A DNA stretch of 34,422 nucleotides from Nocardia brasiliensis IFM 10847 (GTDB lineage: Bacteria > Actinomycetota > Actinomycetes > Mycobacteriales > Mycobacteriaceae). Location: NCBI RefSeq assembly GCF_000710915.1, contig NZ_BAUA01000092.1, positions 1 through 34,422 of the forward strand, written 5' to 3'. Below the pieces are notes generated by a model. It searched no databases. It was not told the DNA's origin and saw only the letters and a list, made by a program, of their open reading frames with translations. Shown one piece after another: positions 22,150 through 29,711 of this stretch; positions within the stretch are counted from its first letter, which is position 1; each line of letters starts with the position of its first letter. The position numbers and the translations under genes are program-made.

Positions 22150-23739
22150 CTACCGGACCAGCGTTTCGCTCAGCCCGTCGGCGGTGAGCTCGAGCTTGCG
22201 CGTCACGCCGATCTCGTCGAGGAAGCGCGGATCGTGACTGACCACGATCAGCGCACCCTCGAATCCGGCCAGCGCCTGGGTGAGATGTTCCAGGCTGGGC
22301 AGGTCGAGATTGTTGGTCGGCTCGTCGAGCAGCAGCAGCTTCGGCGCGGGATCGGCGAGCAGCAGCATCGCCAGCGCCGCCCGCAACCGCTCGCCACCGG
22401 ACAACGCCGCGGCCGCGACGTCGGCGTCGGCACCGCGGAACAGGAACCGGGCCAACCTGGTCCGGATCTGTTCCGGCAGCGCGTGCGGCGCGGCCGCCGC
22501 CACGTTCTCGAACACCGTCCGTTGCTCGTCGAAGATATCGAGACGTTGCGGCAGCATCCGCCACGGCACCTTCGGTCCGACCGCCGCGATCTGTTGCAGC
22601 AGAGTGGTTTTGCCCACACCGTTGCGTCCGGTCAAGGCGATCCGCTCCGGGCCGTTCACCCGTAGCGAGACCGTCGGCCCGCAGGCCAGCCGCACCCGAT
22701 CCAACTCGATCACGTCCTGCCCCGGATACAGCCGCGTGCCAGGCAGATCCACCCGGATCTCGCGGTCGTCCCGCAGCAGTTCCTGAGCGTGCTGCAGCTG
22801 ATCCTTGGCCGTCTCCAGCTTGTCGATGTGGTTGTTGCGCAGTTTGCCCGCCGACACCTGCGCCTGCCGTTTGCGTTCCGCCATGATGATTTTCGGCTCC
22901 CGCTTCTGGTCCCACATCTTCTGCCCGTAGCGCAGCCTGCGATCGAGCTTGATGTGCGCTTCGACGAGTTCCCGCGCCTGTTTGCGCACGTCGCTGCGCG
23001 CATCCCGGATCGCCGCCCGCGCCGCCTTCTGCTCGGCCTCGATGACCCGCTCGTAGGCGCTGAAATTGCCGCCGAACAAACGGATCTCACCTTGCCGCAG
23101 CTCTGCGATGGTGGTCATCCGCTCCAGCAGTTCACGGTCGTGGCTGACCGTGAGCACCGTGCCGGAGAACTGGGCGACCACGTCGTAGAGCCGTGCGCGG
23201 GCAACCTGATCCAGGTTGTTCGTCGGCTCGTCGAGCAACAGGATCTGTGGCTCGGCCAGCAGTTCCGCAATCAGCCCGAGCAGCGTCGTCTCCCCGCCGG
23301 AGAGGGTTTCCAGCCGACGATCCAGCTGTGCGGCCGAGTCGGCGACATAGTGCAGGCCGAGCCGGCCGAGCAACGCGATAGCCCGTTCCTCGACGTCCCA
23401 GCGGCTGCCGACGAGGTCGAAGTCGGACTCGTCGCCGCTACCGGATTCGATGCGGTGCAACGCTTTCCGGATATCGGCGATACCGAGCACGGCATCCACC
23501 CGCTGCCCCGCGGCGAGACCGAGATCCTGCCGGAGATAGCCGAGGTGGCCGGTGCGGGTGATCGATCCGCGGGCCGGGGTGAGCTCGCCGGCGATCAGCC
23601 GCAGCAGCGTCGATTTACCCGCCCCGTTGCTGCCGACCAGGCCGATATGGCCAGGACCGAGCACGCCGTCGAGTCCGTCGAACACGGGTGTGCCATCAGG
23701 CCACGAGAAAGTGAGATCGGAAAATGAAATATTGGTCAT
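22150..23739 (-). CDS. ABC-F family ATPase (ribosome-acting, possible antibiotic protection)
   Basis: This 529-residue protein has two nucleotide-binding domains and no membrane segment, which defines ABC-F. Domain 1 has Walker A GSNGAGKST (37-45), signature LSGGE (146-150) and ILLLDEPTNNLD (166-177). Domain 2 has GRNGVGKTT (371-379), LSGGERLR (447) and LLLLDEPTNNLD (468-479), and both have the H-loop SHD. The linker (about 230-330) is long, basic and helical (including KREPKIIMAERKRQAQ). ABC-F proteins enter the ribosomal E site; those with long linkers often displace antibiotics from the peptidyl transferase centre. The 5' region has a five-codon frame and a pairing able to mask the ribosome-binding site, as in inducible resistance genes. 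Resistance function is inference; it could be a housekeeping translation factor. Confidence 0.92.
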   Translation of the reverse strand: MTNISFSDLTFSWPDGTPVFDGLDGVLGPGHIGLVGSNGAGKSTLLRLIAGELTPARGSITRTGHLGYLRQDLGLAAGQRVDAVLGIADIRKALHRIESGSGDESDFDLVGSRWDVEERAIALLGRLGLHYVADSAAQLDRRLETLSGGETTLLGLIAELLAEPQILLLDEPTNNLDQVARARLYDVVAQFSGTVLTVSHDRELLERMTTIAELRQGEIRLFGGNFSAYERVIEAEQKAARAAIRDARSDVRKQARELVEAHIKLDRRLRYGQKMWDQKREPKIIMAERKRQAQVSAGKLRNNHIDKLETAKDQLQHAQELLRDDREIRVDLPGTRLYPGQDVIELDRVRLACGPTVSLRVNGPERIALTGRNGVGKTTLLQQIAAVGPKVPWRMLPQRLDIFDEQRTVFENVAAAAPHALPEQIRTRLARFLFRGADADVAAAALSGGERLRAALAMLLLADPAPKLLLLDEPTNNLDLPSLEHLTQALAGFEGALIVVSHDPRFLDEIGVTRKLELTADGLSETLVR

Positions 23740-23830
23740 GGCGACTCCATGAGGTTGCTCCGGAAGACGCGGCGCGCGAATGCGGACCGCCCGAGTGGCT
23801 ACCTCAGAAGATCAACGGCATGACTCCGAT
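23740..23830 (-). promoter_or_regulatory. Possible ribosome-mediated attenuator leader of the ABC-F gene
   Basis: A five-codon frame, MPLIF, occupies 23821-23804, with GGAG just upstream. Its stop TGA begins the hexamer TGAGGT (23806-23801), which is complementary to ACCTCA at 23755-23750, directly beside the TGGAG ribosome-binding site of the ABC-F gene. A ribosome stalled on the short frame would block that pairing and free the start. CCGTTGATC occurs twice around the short frame's start. The mechanism is inference. Confidence 0.4.
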
Positions 23831-23970
23831 CAACGGGAACAAGACTCGCCTAGGATAACCACACCCCCGCCACTCCCGCCAGTGCAATTTCGATCACACG
23901 CACTCGGCGTTCGCAGGCGCGCCCTCGGCAGGGGATGATGCGTGTCAGTGGCAGGAGCTACCGTGAACGG

Positions 23971-24540
23971 ATGATCGAGCGGCGCCAATTCGTCTGGGCG
24001 GTAACGGAAACCGCAGGGTTCGAGTCGTGCTGGCTCACCGCGGACGGCCTTGCCCTGCATGCCGAAGGCCACGCCGTCGCGCAATCCCCCGCGCCCTACT
24101 GGCTGTTCTACACCCTCGACACCGATGACCGCGCCGCCACCACACGTATAACCGTCACCGCGGTCACCGAATCCGCCCGCCGCGAACTGGACCTGCGCCG
24201 CACCGGGTCACAATGGACGGTCGACGGCGTCGTACGCCCGGATCTCGGCGATGCCCGCGACTGCGATCTGGCCTTCTCGCCGCTCACCAACACCATGCCC
24301 ATCCTGCGCACCGACCTGCATCGCCGCCCGGGTCACGCGGACTTCCATATGGCGTTCATCGAGGTCCCCAGCCTCGAAGTCACCCTGTCCCCGCAGAGCT
24401 ACACCCACCTGACCACCACACCCGACGGCGCCTCCGTCCGCTTCACGTCCGGCACCTACACCCAGGATCTGCTCGTCGACCGCGACGCCATGGTCGTTAC
24501 GTATCCCACTATGGCGCAACGTATTCCGCCCCCGTCGTGA
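23971..24540 (+). CDS. Putative glycolipid-binding family protein (DUF1089-like)
   Basis: This 189-residue protein starts at the ATG at 23971; in-frame ATGs at 23935 and 23938 are possible. The pattern is that of the glycolipid-binding family: an early WLTADGLALHAEGHAV, then W-TVDGVVRPDLGDARDCDLAFSPLTNTMPILR, a helix-strand VPSLEVTLSPQSYTHL, and a closing DLLVDRDAMVVTYPTMAQRI. The fold is a beta-barrel-like single domain without signal peptide. The name comes from a structural family and no function is proved. It is divergent from the ABC-F gene with a 231-base shared upstream region. Confidence 0.75.
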   Translation: MIERRQFVWAVTETAGFESCWLTADGLALHAEGHAVAQSPAPYWLFYTLDTDDRAATTRITVTAVTESARRELDLRRTGSQWTVDGVVRPDLGDARDCDLAFSPLTNTMPILRTDLHRRPGHADFHMAFIEVPSLEVTLSPQSYTHLTTTPDGASVRFTSGTYTQDLLVDRDAMVVTYPTMAQRIPPPS

Positions 24541-24601
24541 CCGCCGAGGAAGATCGACATCCGTCCGACCGGAGCCGTCACCATCAGTTGGCGGGTACCG
24601 T

Positions 24602-25468
24602 TCACGCACCCGAAGCGATGAACGTCCGGACGCGGTCGATCAATCCGGTGTTGTCGCGAATCCATGCGTAGTGCGGATTGCGGTGTGTCGCATCGCCGAA
24701 ACCCAGGTCGACGCGGGTGATGGCTGCGTGGGTGAGTTTTTCGCTCAGAGCGCGGACGCCGTGGGCGGTTGCCATGGTGTCGCCTTCGATGGTGACTACC
24801 AGTATCGGCTGGGTTATTCGGGAGAGGTCGGATTCGAAGTCGAGGGGCGAGGAGGGGACACGGTAACGGCCGGAACGGATTTGGGCGGCGAAGTCGCGCA
24901 TGAGGCGGGTCGAGTCGTTGCCGAGGATGCCCAGGCGTCGGCCGGGGAAGTAGCCGACAACCGACCCGATACCGACGGCGAGGTGGGCTGCGGCGAAGAT
25001 TCCGAGGTTCCGTGGGAACGGCCAGCCGCGGTAGTGGCAGGAAGGGGCGCCGATCAGGATCGCCCCCGCGGCTCGATGCGGCTGCTGCCCCAGGTAGAGC
25101 GCGCCGAGCTGCCCGCCTAGGCTGTGCCCGAGCAGATATCGCGGAGCCTCGGGGAAGGCCGCGGTGACCGCCTCGAACAGGGCAGGGTAGTCCAGCGTCA
25201 CGATCTCGTGGTAGCCGTAGCGCACGCCGCGCCGCAGCCGCACGGAACTCGTGCCCTGCCCGCGCAATTCGCCGAGCACCACTTGAAAACCGGCCTGAAA
25301 CAACGACTCCGCCAGCGGCACGTAGCTCGCGGCAGGAGTTGCCATGGCGGGCATGCAGATCACGACCGGCGCGGACGGATCCGCGGCTTGCCGGTACATC
25401 CGGACCTCGGTGGTCGCACCGTCTGCGGCGCGCACGGTCTCGGTGATGGCCTCGGCAGCTGGGATCAA
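24602..25468 (-). CDS. Alpha/beta hydrolase (serine aminopeptidase S33 type)
   Basis: A strong GAGGAGG six bases upstream selects a TTG at 25468 as start (288 residues). An open frame extends to 25519, but a start there would place this site inside the gene. Motifs are the strand VVICMPAMATPAASYVPLAE, GELRGQGTS, nucleophile elbow GHSLGG, acid region TIEGDTMAT, and histidine in DATHRNPHY. No signal peptide is visible. It is the third gene of the desaturase / EamA operon, 67 bases after the transporter, and could be a lipase or thioesterase acting in the same pathway; the substrate is unknown. Confidence 0.85.
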   Translation of the reverse strand: MIPAAEAITETVRAADGATTEVRMYRQAADPSAPVVICMPAMATPAASYVPLAESLFQAGFQVVLGELRGQGTSSVRLRRGVRYGYHEIVTLDYPALFEAVTAAFPEAPRYLLGHSLGGQLGALYLGQQPHRAAGAILIGAPSCHYRGWPFPRNLGIFAAAHLAVGIGSVVGYFPGRRLGILGNDSTRLMRDFAAQIRSGRYRVPSSPLDFESDLSRITQPILVVTIEGDTMATAHGVRALSEKLTHAAITRVDLGFGDATHRNPHYAWIRDNTGLIDRVRTFIASGA

Positions 25469-25535
25469 CGGTCCTCCTCGTTCATGATCATCCTCGACAC
25501 GCGGTGTGCCCGCTGTCAACGAGGAGCGACCGCGC

Positions 25536-26423
25536 TCAGCGCCGCTTCGGCGTGCAGGTCGCGATCACCACCCCGAGGCCGACGATCCCGGCGCCCACGA
25601 AGCGCAACGCCGAGCTGTCCGAAACCCCGAGCAGGATCCCGGTGAGCAACGCGCACACCGGCACCACTCCGGCGAACGCGCCGGCCGTCTCGACCGGAAT
25701 CCGATCCAGCGCGGCGTACCACATGAGGAAGGCGCCGGCCGAGGCCACCACGGCCAAGTAACCGATCGCCGCCGACTCCCCCGCCGTGGGCCAGCGCAGC
25801 GCGGGCAGATCGATCGGCACCGCGACGATCCCGCACAGGACCGCTCCCGCGGCGGCCGCGTACGCCGCCGTGGCCTGCGCCCCGATCTCGCGCACCAGCG
25901 GGATCGCCACCAGCGAGAACGCACACTCACCGGCGAGTGCGCCGGTCGCCAGCAAGAGTCCGAGCGGATCGCCCGCACTGCCGGTCCACTGCACGACGAC
26001 CGCGCCGGTCGTGACGATCCCGGCGGCCAGCACCGCCTTCGCCGAGGGCGAGCGTCCGGCCATGAGCGGCCCCGCGATCGCCAGCACCACCGGGACCGCA
26101 CCGACCACCGCGCCGACGACGCCCGCGTCCACGCGTTGCAACGCGGTCACGAGACAGATGTTGAACCCGGCCAGGCCGGTCGCCCCGAGCACCCCGATCC
26201 GGACCAGCTGGGGCATGCTGACCCGCGGCAACCGTCCCCGGAAGCAGACGACCATGAGCACGGCGGCGATGCCGTATCGGATCGCCTGTCCCGTCAGGAT
26301 CGGAAATTCCGTCAGTGCCGTCGTCGCCGCGATCGCGGACCCGACCGCGACGCTGGACCCGAGTGCCAGCAGCGCGCCGAACCAGACGCCGGACCCGCGC
26401 TGCGCCGCTACTTCGAGGCTCAT
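25536..26423 (-). CDS. EamA/DMT-family membrane transporter
   Basis: This 295-residue protein has about ten hydrophobic helices in two EamA repeats. It opens with GVWFGALLALGSSVAVGSAIA and closes with FVGAGIVGLGVVIATC followed by a basic tail. Conserved features include FPILTGQAIRYGIAAVLMVV and the GVVPVCALLTGILLG exporter signature of the second repeat. DMT proteins export metabolites or amino-acid-like compounds. The ATG at 26423 overlaps the desaturase TGA as ATGA, so the two proteins are made together, suggesting that the transporter handles the desaturase product or a related precursor. Confidence 0.88.
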   Translation of the reverse strand: MSLEVAAQRGSGVWFGALLALGSSVAVGSAIAATTALTEFPILTGQAIRYGIAAVLMVVCFRGRLPRVSMPQLVRIGVLGATGLAGFNICLVTALQRVDAGVVGAVVGAVPVVLAIAGPLMAGRSPSAKAVLAAGIVTTGAVVVQWTGSAGDPLGLLLATGALAGECAFSLVAIPLVREIGAQATAAYAAAAGAVLCGIVAVPIDLPALRWPTAGESAAIGYLAVVASAGAFLMWYAALDRIPVETAGAFAGVVPVCALLTGILLGVSDSSALRFVGAGIVGLGVVIATCTPKRR

Positions 26424-27550
26424 CCGTGCTCGTTCGGAACGGCCGGACGCAGTGCGGACACCGGACAGGTTTGCGCACATCCCAGCACCAAGGAGCCGCC
26501 CCGCCCGTCCGCCAGATGACGAGATCGCAGCTCCGCCAACCGTTCCGGCGCGAGCACATCCTGCACGACGGACGGATGGCAACCGCGCCGCGCGAACACG
26601 AAACCGTCGCAGTGATGCGCCTTCTGGTACGAGGGCACCGCTTGCAACGTCCGGTGCAACCGGCGAATTCGATAGTGCGGCACGGCCGGGTAGAGGTGAT
26701 GCGCCAGATGCCAGTTGGAATTGTGCGGGGCGAGGAATTGCCGGACGAGCCACGACGCGTCCCAGCTGCGCGTCGACTGCCAAGGGTCGTCCGAGCGCAA
26801 TCCGGCGTGGTCGGCGATATCACTCCAATAACGCAGAATTTGATAGACCGTCGCGTACGGCACCACCCACAGCAGTAGAAATTCGGGACCGAATCCGGCC
26901 ACGAAGAACCCCGCGGACACGACCAGCAGGAAAACAAAACGAAGTCGCGTTTCCCGACGGTCCTCGTCCCGCCCGATGAGGTCGGCCACGACTTGAAACG
27001 GCGCGTGCACCAGGAGCAGTGGTTTCAAGAGATGCTTACCGGCGAATTGTTTCATGTCCCGCGGGTTCACCAACCCCAGGCGCAGGTAGCCGAGCAGTTT
27101 CGGATCACGGCGGTCGTCCCACAGATGACGGTGATGTTCGCAATGCGCGCAGGTGTACGCGGACAACCCGGAGAACAGCGGCCAGGCGATGAACACCCGG
27201 CCCAACCAGAGATTGAGCGGGCCGTGCCGGGTGAGTTTCGCGTGACTCGCCTCGTGCATGAGGCTGCGCAGCGCACGCTGCCTACCTCCCACGATGAGCA
27301 CGCCGACCAGGTAGACGAGGGGTTGATAGTCACACAGCACGACGACGACGGCTACGCCGGCGATGATCAGCCAGTCGATGCAGAGACCCAGCGGCCCGTG
27401 CCAGTTGTCCCTGCTGTTGTGGATATCCTTGACGGCTTCTTTGGTCTCCGGTGAGAGCTCCCGTTTGAATCCACCGACCTTCGGCCTCGAGGCCCGGCAC
27501 CGTTGCCGGACCCGGTCTTCGTGCTGAATCAATTCACTGTTTTGCGACAT
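26420..27550 (-). CDS. Membrane fatty-acid-desaturase-like di-iron enzyme
   Basis: From the ATG at 27550 the protein has 376 residues. Histidine boxes are in the right places: HEASH (99-103), HCEHHRH (136-142, HxxHH type) and NWHLAHHLYP (about 275-284). They are separated by membrane helices (LIIAGVAVVVVL, LVYLVGVLIVGG, FVFLLVVSAGFFVAGFG). These are the ligands of the di-iron centre in membrane desaturases, hydroxylases and acetylenases. The C-terminal 60 residues are cytoplasmic and contain several Cys and His residues (HHCDGFVFARRGCH, LGCAQTCP), more than usual. The substrate is unknown. A GGGG motif precedes the start weakly. It heads an operon with the EamA transporter and a hydrolase. 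Confidence 0.88.
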   Translation of the reverse strand: MSQNSELIQHEDRVRQRCRASRPKVGGFKRELSPETKEAVKDIHNSRDNWHGPLGLCIDWLIIAGVAVVVVLCDYQPLVYLVGVLIVGGRQRALRSLMHEASHAKLTRHGPLNLWLGRVFIAWPLFSGLSAYTCAHCEHHRHLWDDRRDPKLLGYLRLGLVNPRDMKQFAGKHLLKPLLLVHAPFQVVADLIGRDEDRRETRLRFVFLLVVSAGFFVAGFGPEFLLLWVVPYATVYQILRYWSDIADHAGLRSDDPWQSTRSWDASWLVRQFLAPHNSNWHLAHHLYPAVPHYRIRRLHRTLQAVPSYQKAHHCDGFVFARRGCHPSVVQDVLAPERLAELRSRHLADGRGGSLVLGCAQTCPVSALRPAVPNEHG

Positions 27551-27754
27551 GACTGTACCCCAACGGTCCGAACTCCGCAAATTCCGAGCAGCAAAGAAAA
27601 GACTTTTGATGAATTACCCGCGTATCCCCCTGCACCACCCGAAAGAATTATCGAGCTCAGCCTACGTCAACACCCGAGCACTGGGGAAGCCACGACAACT
27701 GGGGGTAATTCGGATAAACCGTCCGGTCGGAACTGGCCACGTCAACTCGAGAAA
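27551..27754. other. Upstream region of the desaturase gene
   Basis: About 200 bases, less GC-rich than the surroundings, should contain the desaturase promoter. No convincing -35/-10 pair was found. No coding signal is seen on either strand. Confidence 0.4.
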
Positions 27755-27797
27755 CCGCCGGAATATACCGGCGGGGCCGGACATTCACACCGGCCCC
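27755..27797 (-). terminator. Tandem hairpins downstream of the MFS remnant
   Basis: Two perfect inverted repeats overlap by two bases. GGGGCCGG / CCGGCCCC (27773-27797) has an 8-bp stem and 9-base loop. CCGCCGG / CCGGCGG (27755-27774) has a 7-bp stem and AT-rich 6-base loop, and read on the minus strand is followed by TTTCT. They lie 23-65 bases after the stop of the MFS remnant on its strand, consistent with its original terminator surviving. Confidence 0.7.
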
Positions 27798-27819
27798 ACC
27801 GGAATTCGTTTCGTCTTTG

Positions 27820-28048
27820 TCACTCCACCGCTGCCACCACGGCGACCTCCGCCGGCGGCCGCGTCCGCACCGCCTTCGGCAGGACCAGCGTGCCGATGAC
27901 GGCCCCGGCGGCGAGCTGGGCGGCGGCCAGGCACAGCGACGTGGTGCACCCGTCCGCCAATGACGCTCTGCTGCTGTCGTTTCCGATGACCTGCGCGCAG
28001 ATCGTCACCAGCACGGCCAAGCCGAGCGGTGACCCCCGCGCCCGCTGA
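27820..28048 (-). pseudogene. Remnant of an MFS transporter C-terminus
   Basis: On the minus strand, GLAVLVTICAQ followed by SLADGCTTSLCLAAAQLAAGAVIGTLVLP and a basic end matches the last two helices of DHA2-type major-facilitator exporters (usually GGALGLAVLVT ... LTDGF..AFLVAAA ... LLLP). The matching frame stops upstream at 28056, while an overlapping frame continues with LIGSAGAGVTARLG, indicating a frameshift. Only about 75 of the normal 450 or more codons remain, so this is a decayed fragment. Confidence 0.55.
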
Positions 28049-28195
28049 ACCGATCAGGCCGACCAAGAGATCCTCGCCGAATTCCCCACCACCGTACGAA
28101 TGCTCCCGAAATGGGCGACCATCCGCGACGCGTACCGCACGACCACCGCGATCGTCCACCTCATCGACGGATTGATCGCTGGAATCCCCGGCTGA
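28049..28195 (+). pseudogene. Possible 3' fragment of an unidentified gene
   Basis: The plus frame encodes about 48 residues ending at a TGA (28193-28195), including ILAEFPTTVRMLPKWATIRD and AYRTTTAIVHLIDGLIAGI. The composition and amphipathic helices look like real protein rather than antisense noise. It follows an in-frame stop and has no good start, so it is probably the tail of a lost gene. I do not recognise the family. Confidence 0.3.
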
Positions 28196-28285
28196 GGCAA
28201 TTGAAGTCGGCACACCCCGTCACTCCCGCGACGCGGCCGCCGCGGCCGTCCGCGAAGGTTCGACCTTCTGCGGCCGGAGCCGCCC

Positions 28286-28861
28286 TCAGGTGTTCGCGGC
28301 GCGCCGGGCGCGAAAGGCCGCGGTTTTGGCGCGGTTCTGACACGCCGTGCTGCAGAAGCGTTTGGTGCCGTTGCGGGAGGTGTCGAGGTAGGCGCGGTCG
28401 CAGTTGGCGGCCGAGCACAGGCCGATGCGGTCGGCGTGCTCGCTGCCGAGGACGTAGGCGAGGCCGACGGCGCACGCGGCGGCGATGCCCGGCACGAGGG
28501 GGGCGTCGGGGGCGTGGAAGTGCAGGTGCCACGGCTGGGTGCCGTGCCGGATCAGGGTCGGCCGCGCACCGTACTCGGTGATCATCGAATTGATCTGGGC
28601 GGCAGCGGAATCCATGTCGTCGGCGGCGACCGCGTCGAAAACCTGGCGCAACTGCCCGGCCGCGCGGGCCAGGCCGCGAGCGTCCTCGGGTTGCGCGTGC
28701 ACGCCGAACAGGGCCGAGACCACGCCGTCCATCCGCTCGTGCAGTTCCGCGTCGTCGGCGGCGGGCGGGTAGGGCTTGCCGCGGCGCTCGCCGGGGACCG
28801 CGGCGTTGATCAACGCGACACCGTCCTCGACCACACCCAACGTGTGACTGTCTAAACACAC
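28286..28861 (-). CDS. CGNR zinc-finger (ABATE-domain) transcriptional regulator
   Basis: I chose the GTG at 28861 (191 residues) because GAGGTG lies 9 bases upstream and the preceding codons are AT-rich and look regulatory. An ATG at 28933 would make it 215 residues and overlap the methyltransferase start codon. The N-terminal ABATE-like domain (CLDSHTLGVVEDGVALINA to about 140) is the ligand or dimer part. The C-terminal CGNR finger reads GLCSAANCDRAYLDTSRNGTKRFC (given here as GLCSAANCDRAYLDTS then RNGTKRFC) followed by STACQNRAKTAAFRARR, with four zinc-ligand cysteines and DNA-contacting basic residues. It is divergent from a methyltransferase and probably controls both genes through dyads in the shared region. 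Confidence 0.85.
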   Translation of the reverse strand: MCLDSHTLGVVEDGVALINAAVPGERRGKPYPPAADDAELHERMDGVVSALFGVHAQPEDARGLARAAGQLRQVFDAVAADDMDSAAAQINSMITEYGARPTLIRHGTQPWHLHFHAPDAPLVPGIAAACAVGLAYVLGSEHADRIGLCSAANCDRAYLDTSRNGTKRFCSTACQNRAKTAAFRARRAANT

Positions 28862-28921
28862 TTGATCAGTCACCTCACTCTCGCTACAGTCGTCACTGTC
28901 GTTGATGTTTATGACAGTAAC
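28844..28921. promoter_or_regulatory. Dyad cluster between CGNR regulator and methyltransferase
   Basis: Repeated ACTGT/ACAGT half-sites form three inverted pairs: GTGACTG (28844-28850) with CAGTCAC (28867-28873); ACAGT (28886) with ACTGT (28895-28899); and GTCACTGTC (28892-28900) with GACAGTAAC (28913-28921), the last with 8 of 9 positions paired. The stretch is markedly AT-richer than the genes around it. It lies just before the methyltransferase start, where GGAG serves as ribosome-binding site, and extends over the CGNR start. Confidence 0.6.
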
Positions 28922-28931
28922 GGAGTCACTC

Positions 28932-29675
28932 ATGTCCTTGACACCCACCCTCGCCCACGCCTGGATCGATCGCTGGGATCGCCAGCAGGAGGGCTACCTG
29001 CCCGACCGCGAACTCATGTTCGCGGTGATCGCCGACGCGGTGGCCGCCAACGCGGACCGCCCCGACCCGCTGGTGCTCGACGTGGCCTGCGGCCCCGGCT
29101 CACTCGGCGCCCGCATCCGGGAACGGCTGCCGCAGGCCCGCGTCATCGGCATCGACGCCGACCCGGTGCTGCTCGAATTGGCTCGCACCGCATACGGCTT
29201 CGAGCTCGTCGACCACAATCTCGCCGACCCGGCCTGGGCCGCCGGACTGCCCGCCGGTCGGATCGACGCGATCGTCAGCACCACCGCCCTGCACTGGCTC
29301 TACTCCGATCAGCTCGCCGCGCTCTACCGCCAAGCGGCGCAACTGCTCCGTCCCGGTGGCATCCTGCTCAACGGCGACGATATGGCCACGCACGCAACGG
29401 ATATCGACCAGTTGCACGAGGCGATCGGCACCCGCCAGCTGGAACGTGAAGGCGTCACCGACCGCGAGAACTGGGCCGACTGGTGGAGCGCCATCGCCGC
29501 TGAACCGGAACTGGCCACGGCGGTCGCCGAACGCGAGGTTCGCCGCTGGGAGCACCCGTCCGACAGTGGCACCACCTACGAGGAGCACCTGAACCTGTTG
29601 CGGGCGGCGGGTTTCCGGACGGCCGGATCGATCTGGCAGTACGGCCGCCGCCACATCGTCGCCGCGGTCAACTGA
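28932..29675 (+). CDS. SAM-dependent class I methyltransferase
   Basis: GGAG 7 bases upstream supports the ATG at 28932 (247 residues). SAM-binding motifs are evident: motif I VLDVACGPGSLG, motif II acid in VIGIDADPVLLELA, and post-motifs IVSTTALHWL and LLRPGGILLNGDDM. The small-molecule methyltransferases of this type act on lipids, quinones or natural products; the substrate is unknown. The protein is cytoplasmic. It is divergent from the CGNR regulator, its probable controller, and convergent with apt. Confidence 0.88.
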   Translation: MSLTPTLAHAWIDRWDRQQEGYLPDRELMFAVIADAVAANADRPDPLVLDVACGPGSLGARIRERLPQARVIGIDADPVLLELARTAYGFELVDHNLADPAWAAGLPAGRIDAIVSTTALHWLYSDQLAALYRQAAQLLRPGGILLNGDDMATHATDIDQLHEAIGTRQLEREGVTDRENWADWWSAIAAEPELATAVAEREVRRWEHPSDSGTTYEEHLNLLRAAGFRTAGSIWQYGRRHIVAAVN

Positions 29676-29684
29676 CCCCGGGCT

Positions 29685-29698
29685 CGCCCACTCGGGCG
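29685..29698. terminator. Short hairpin between methyltransferase and apt
   Basis: CGCCC-ACTC-GGGCG forms a 5-bp GC stem with a four-base loop in the 36 bases between two convergent stops. It could slow both transcripts; there is no T-tract. Confidence 0.4.
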
Positions 29699-29711
29699 CT
29701 CAGGACAGACG

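Noticed and set aside
25469..25519. Longer N-terminus of the S33-type hydrolase
   Set aside because: The strong GAGGAGG lies inside this stretch, at correct distance from the TTG at 25468.
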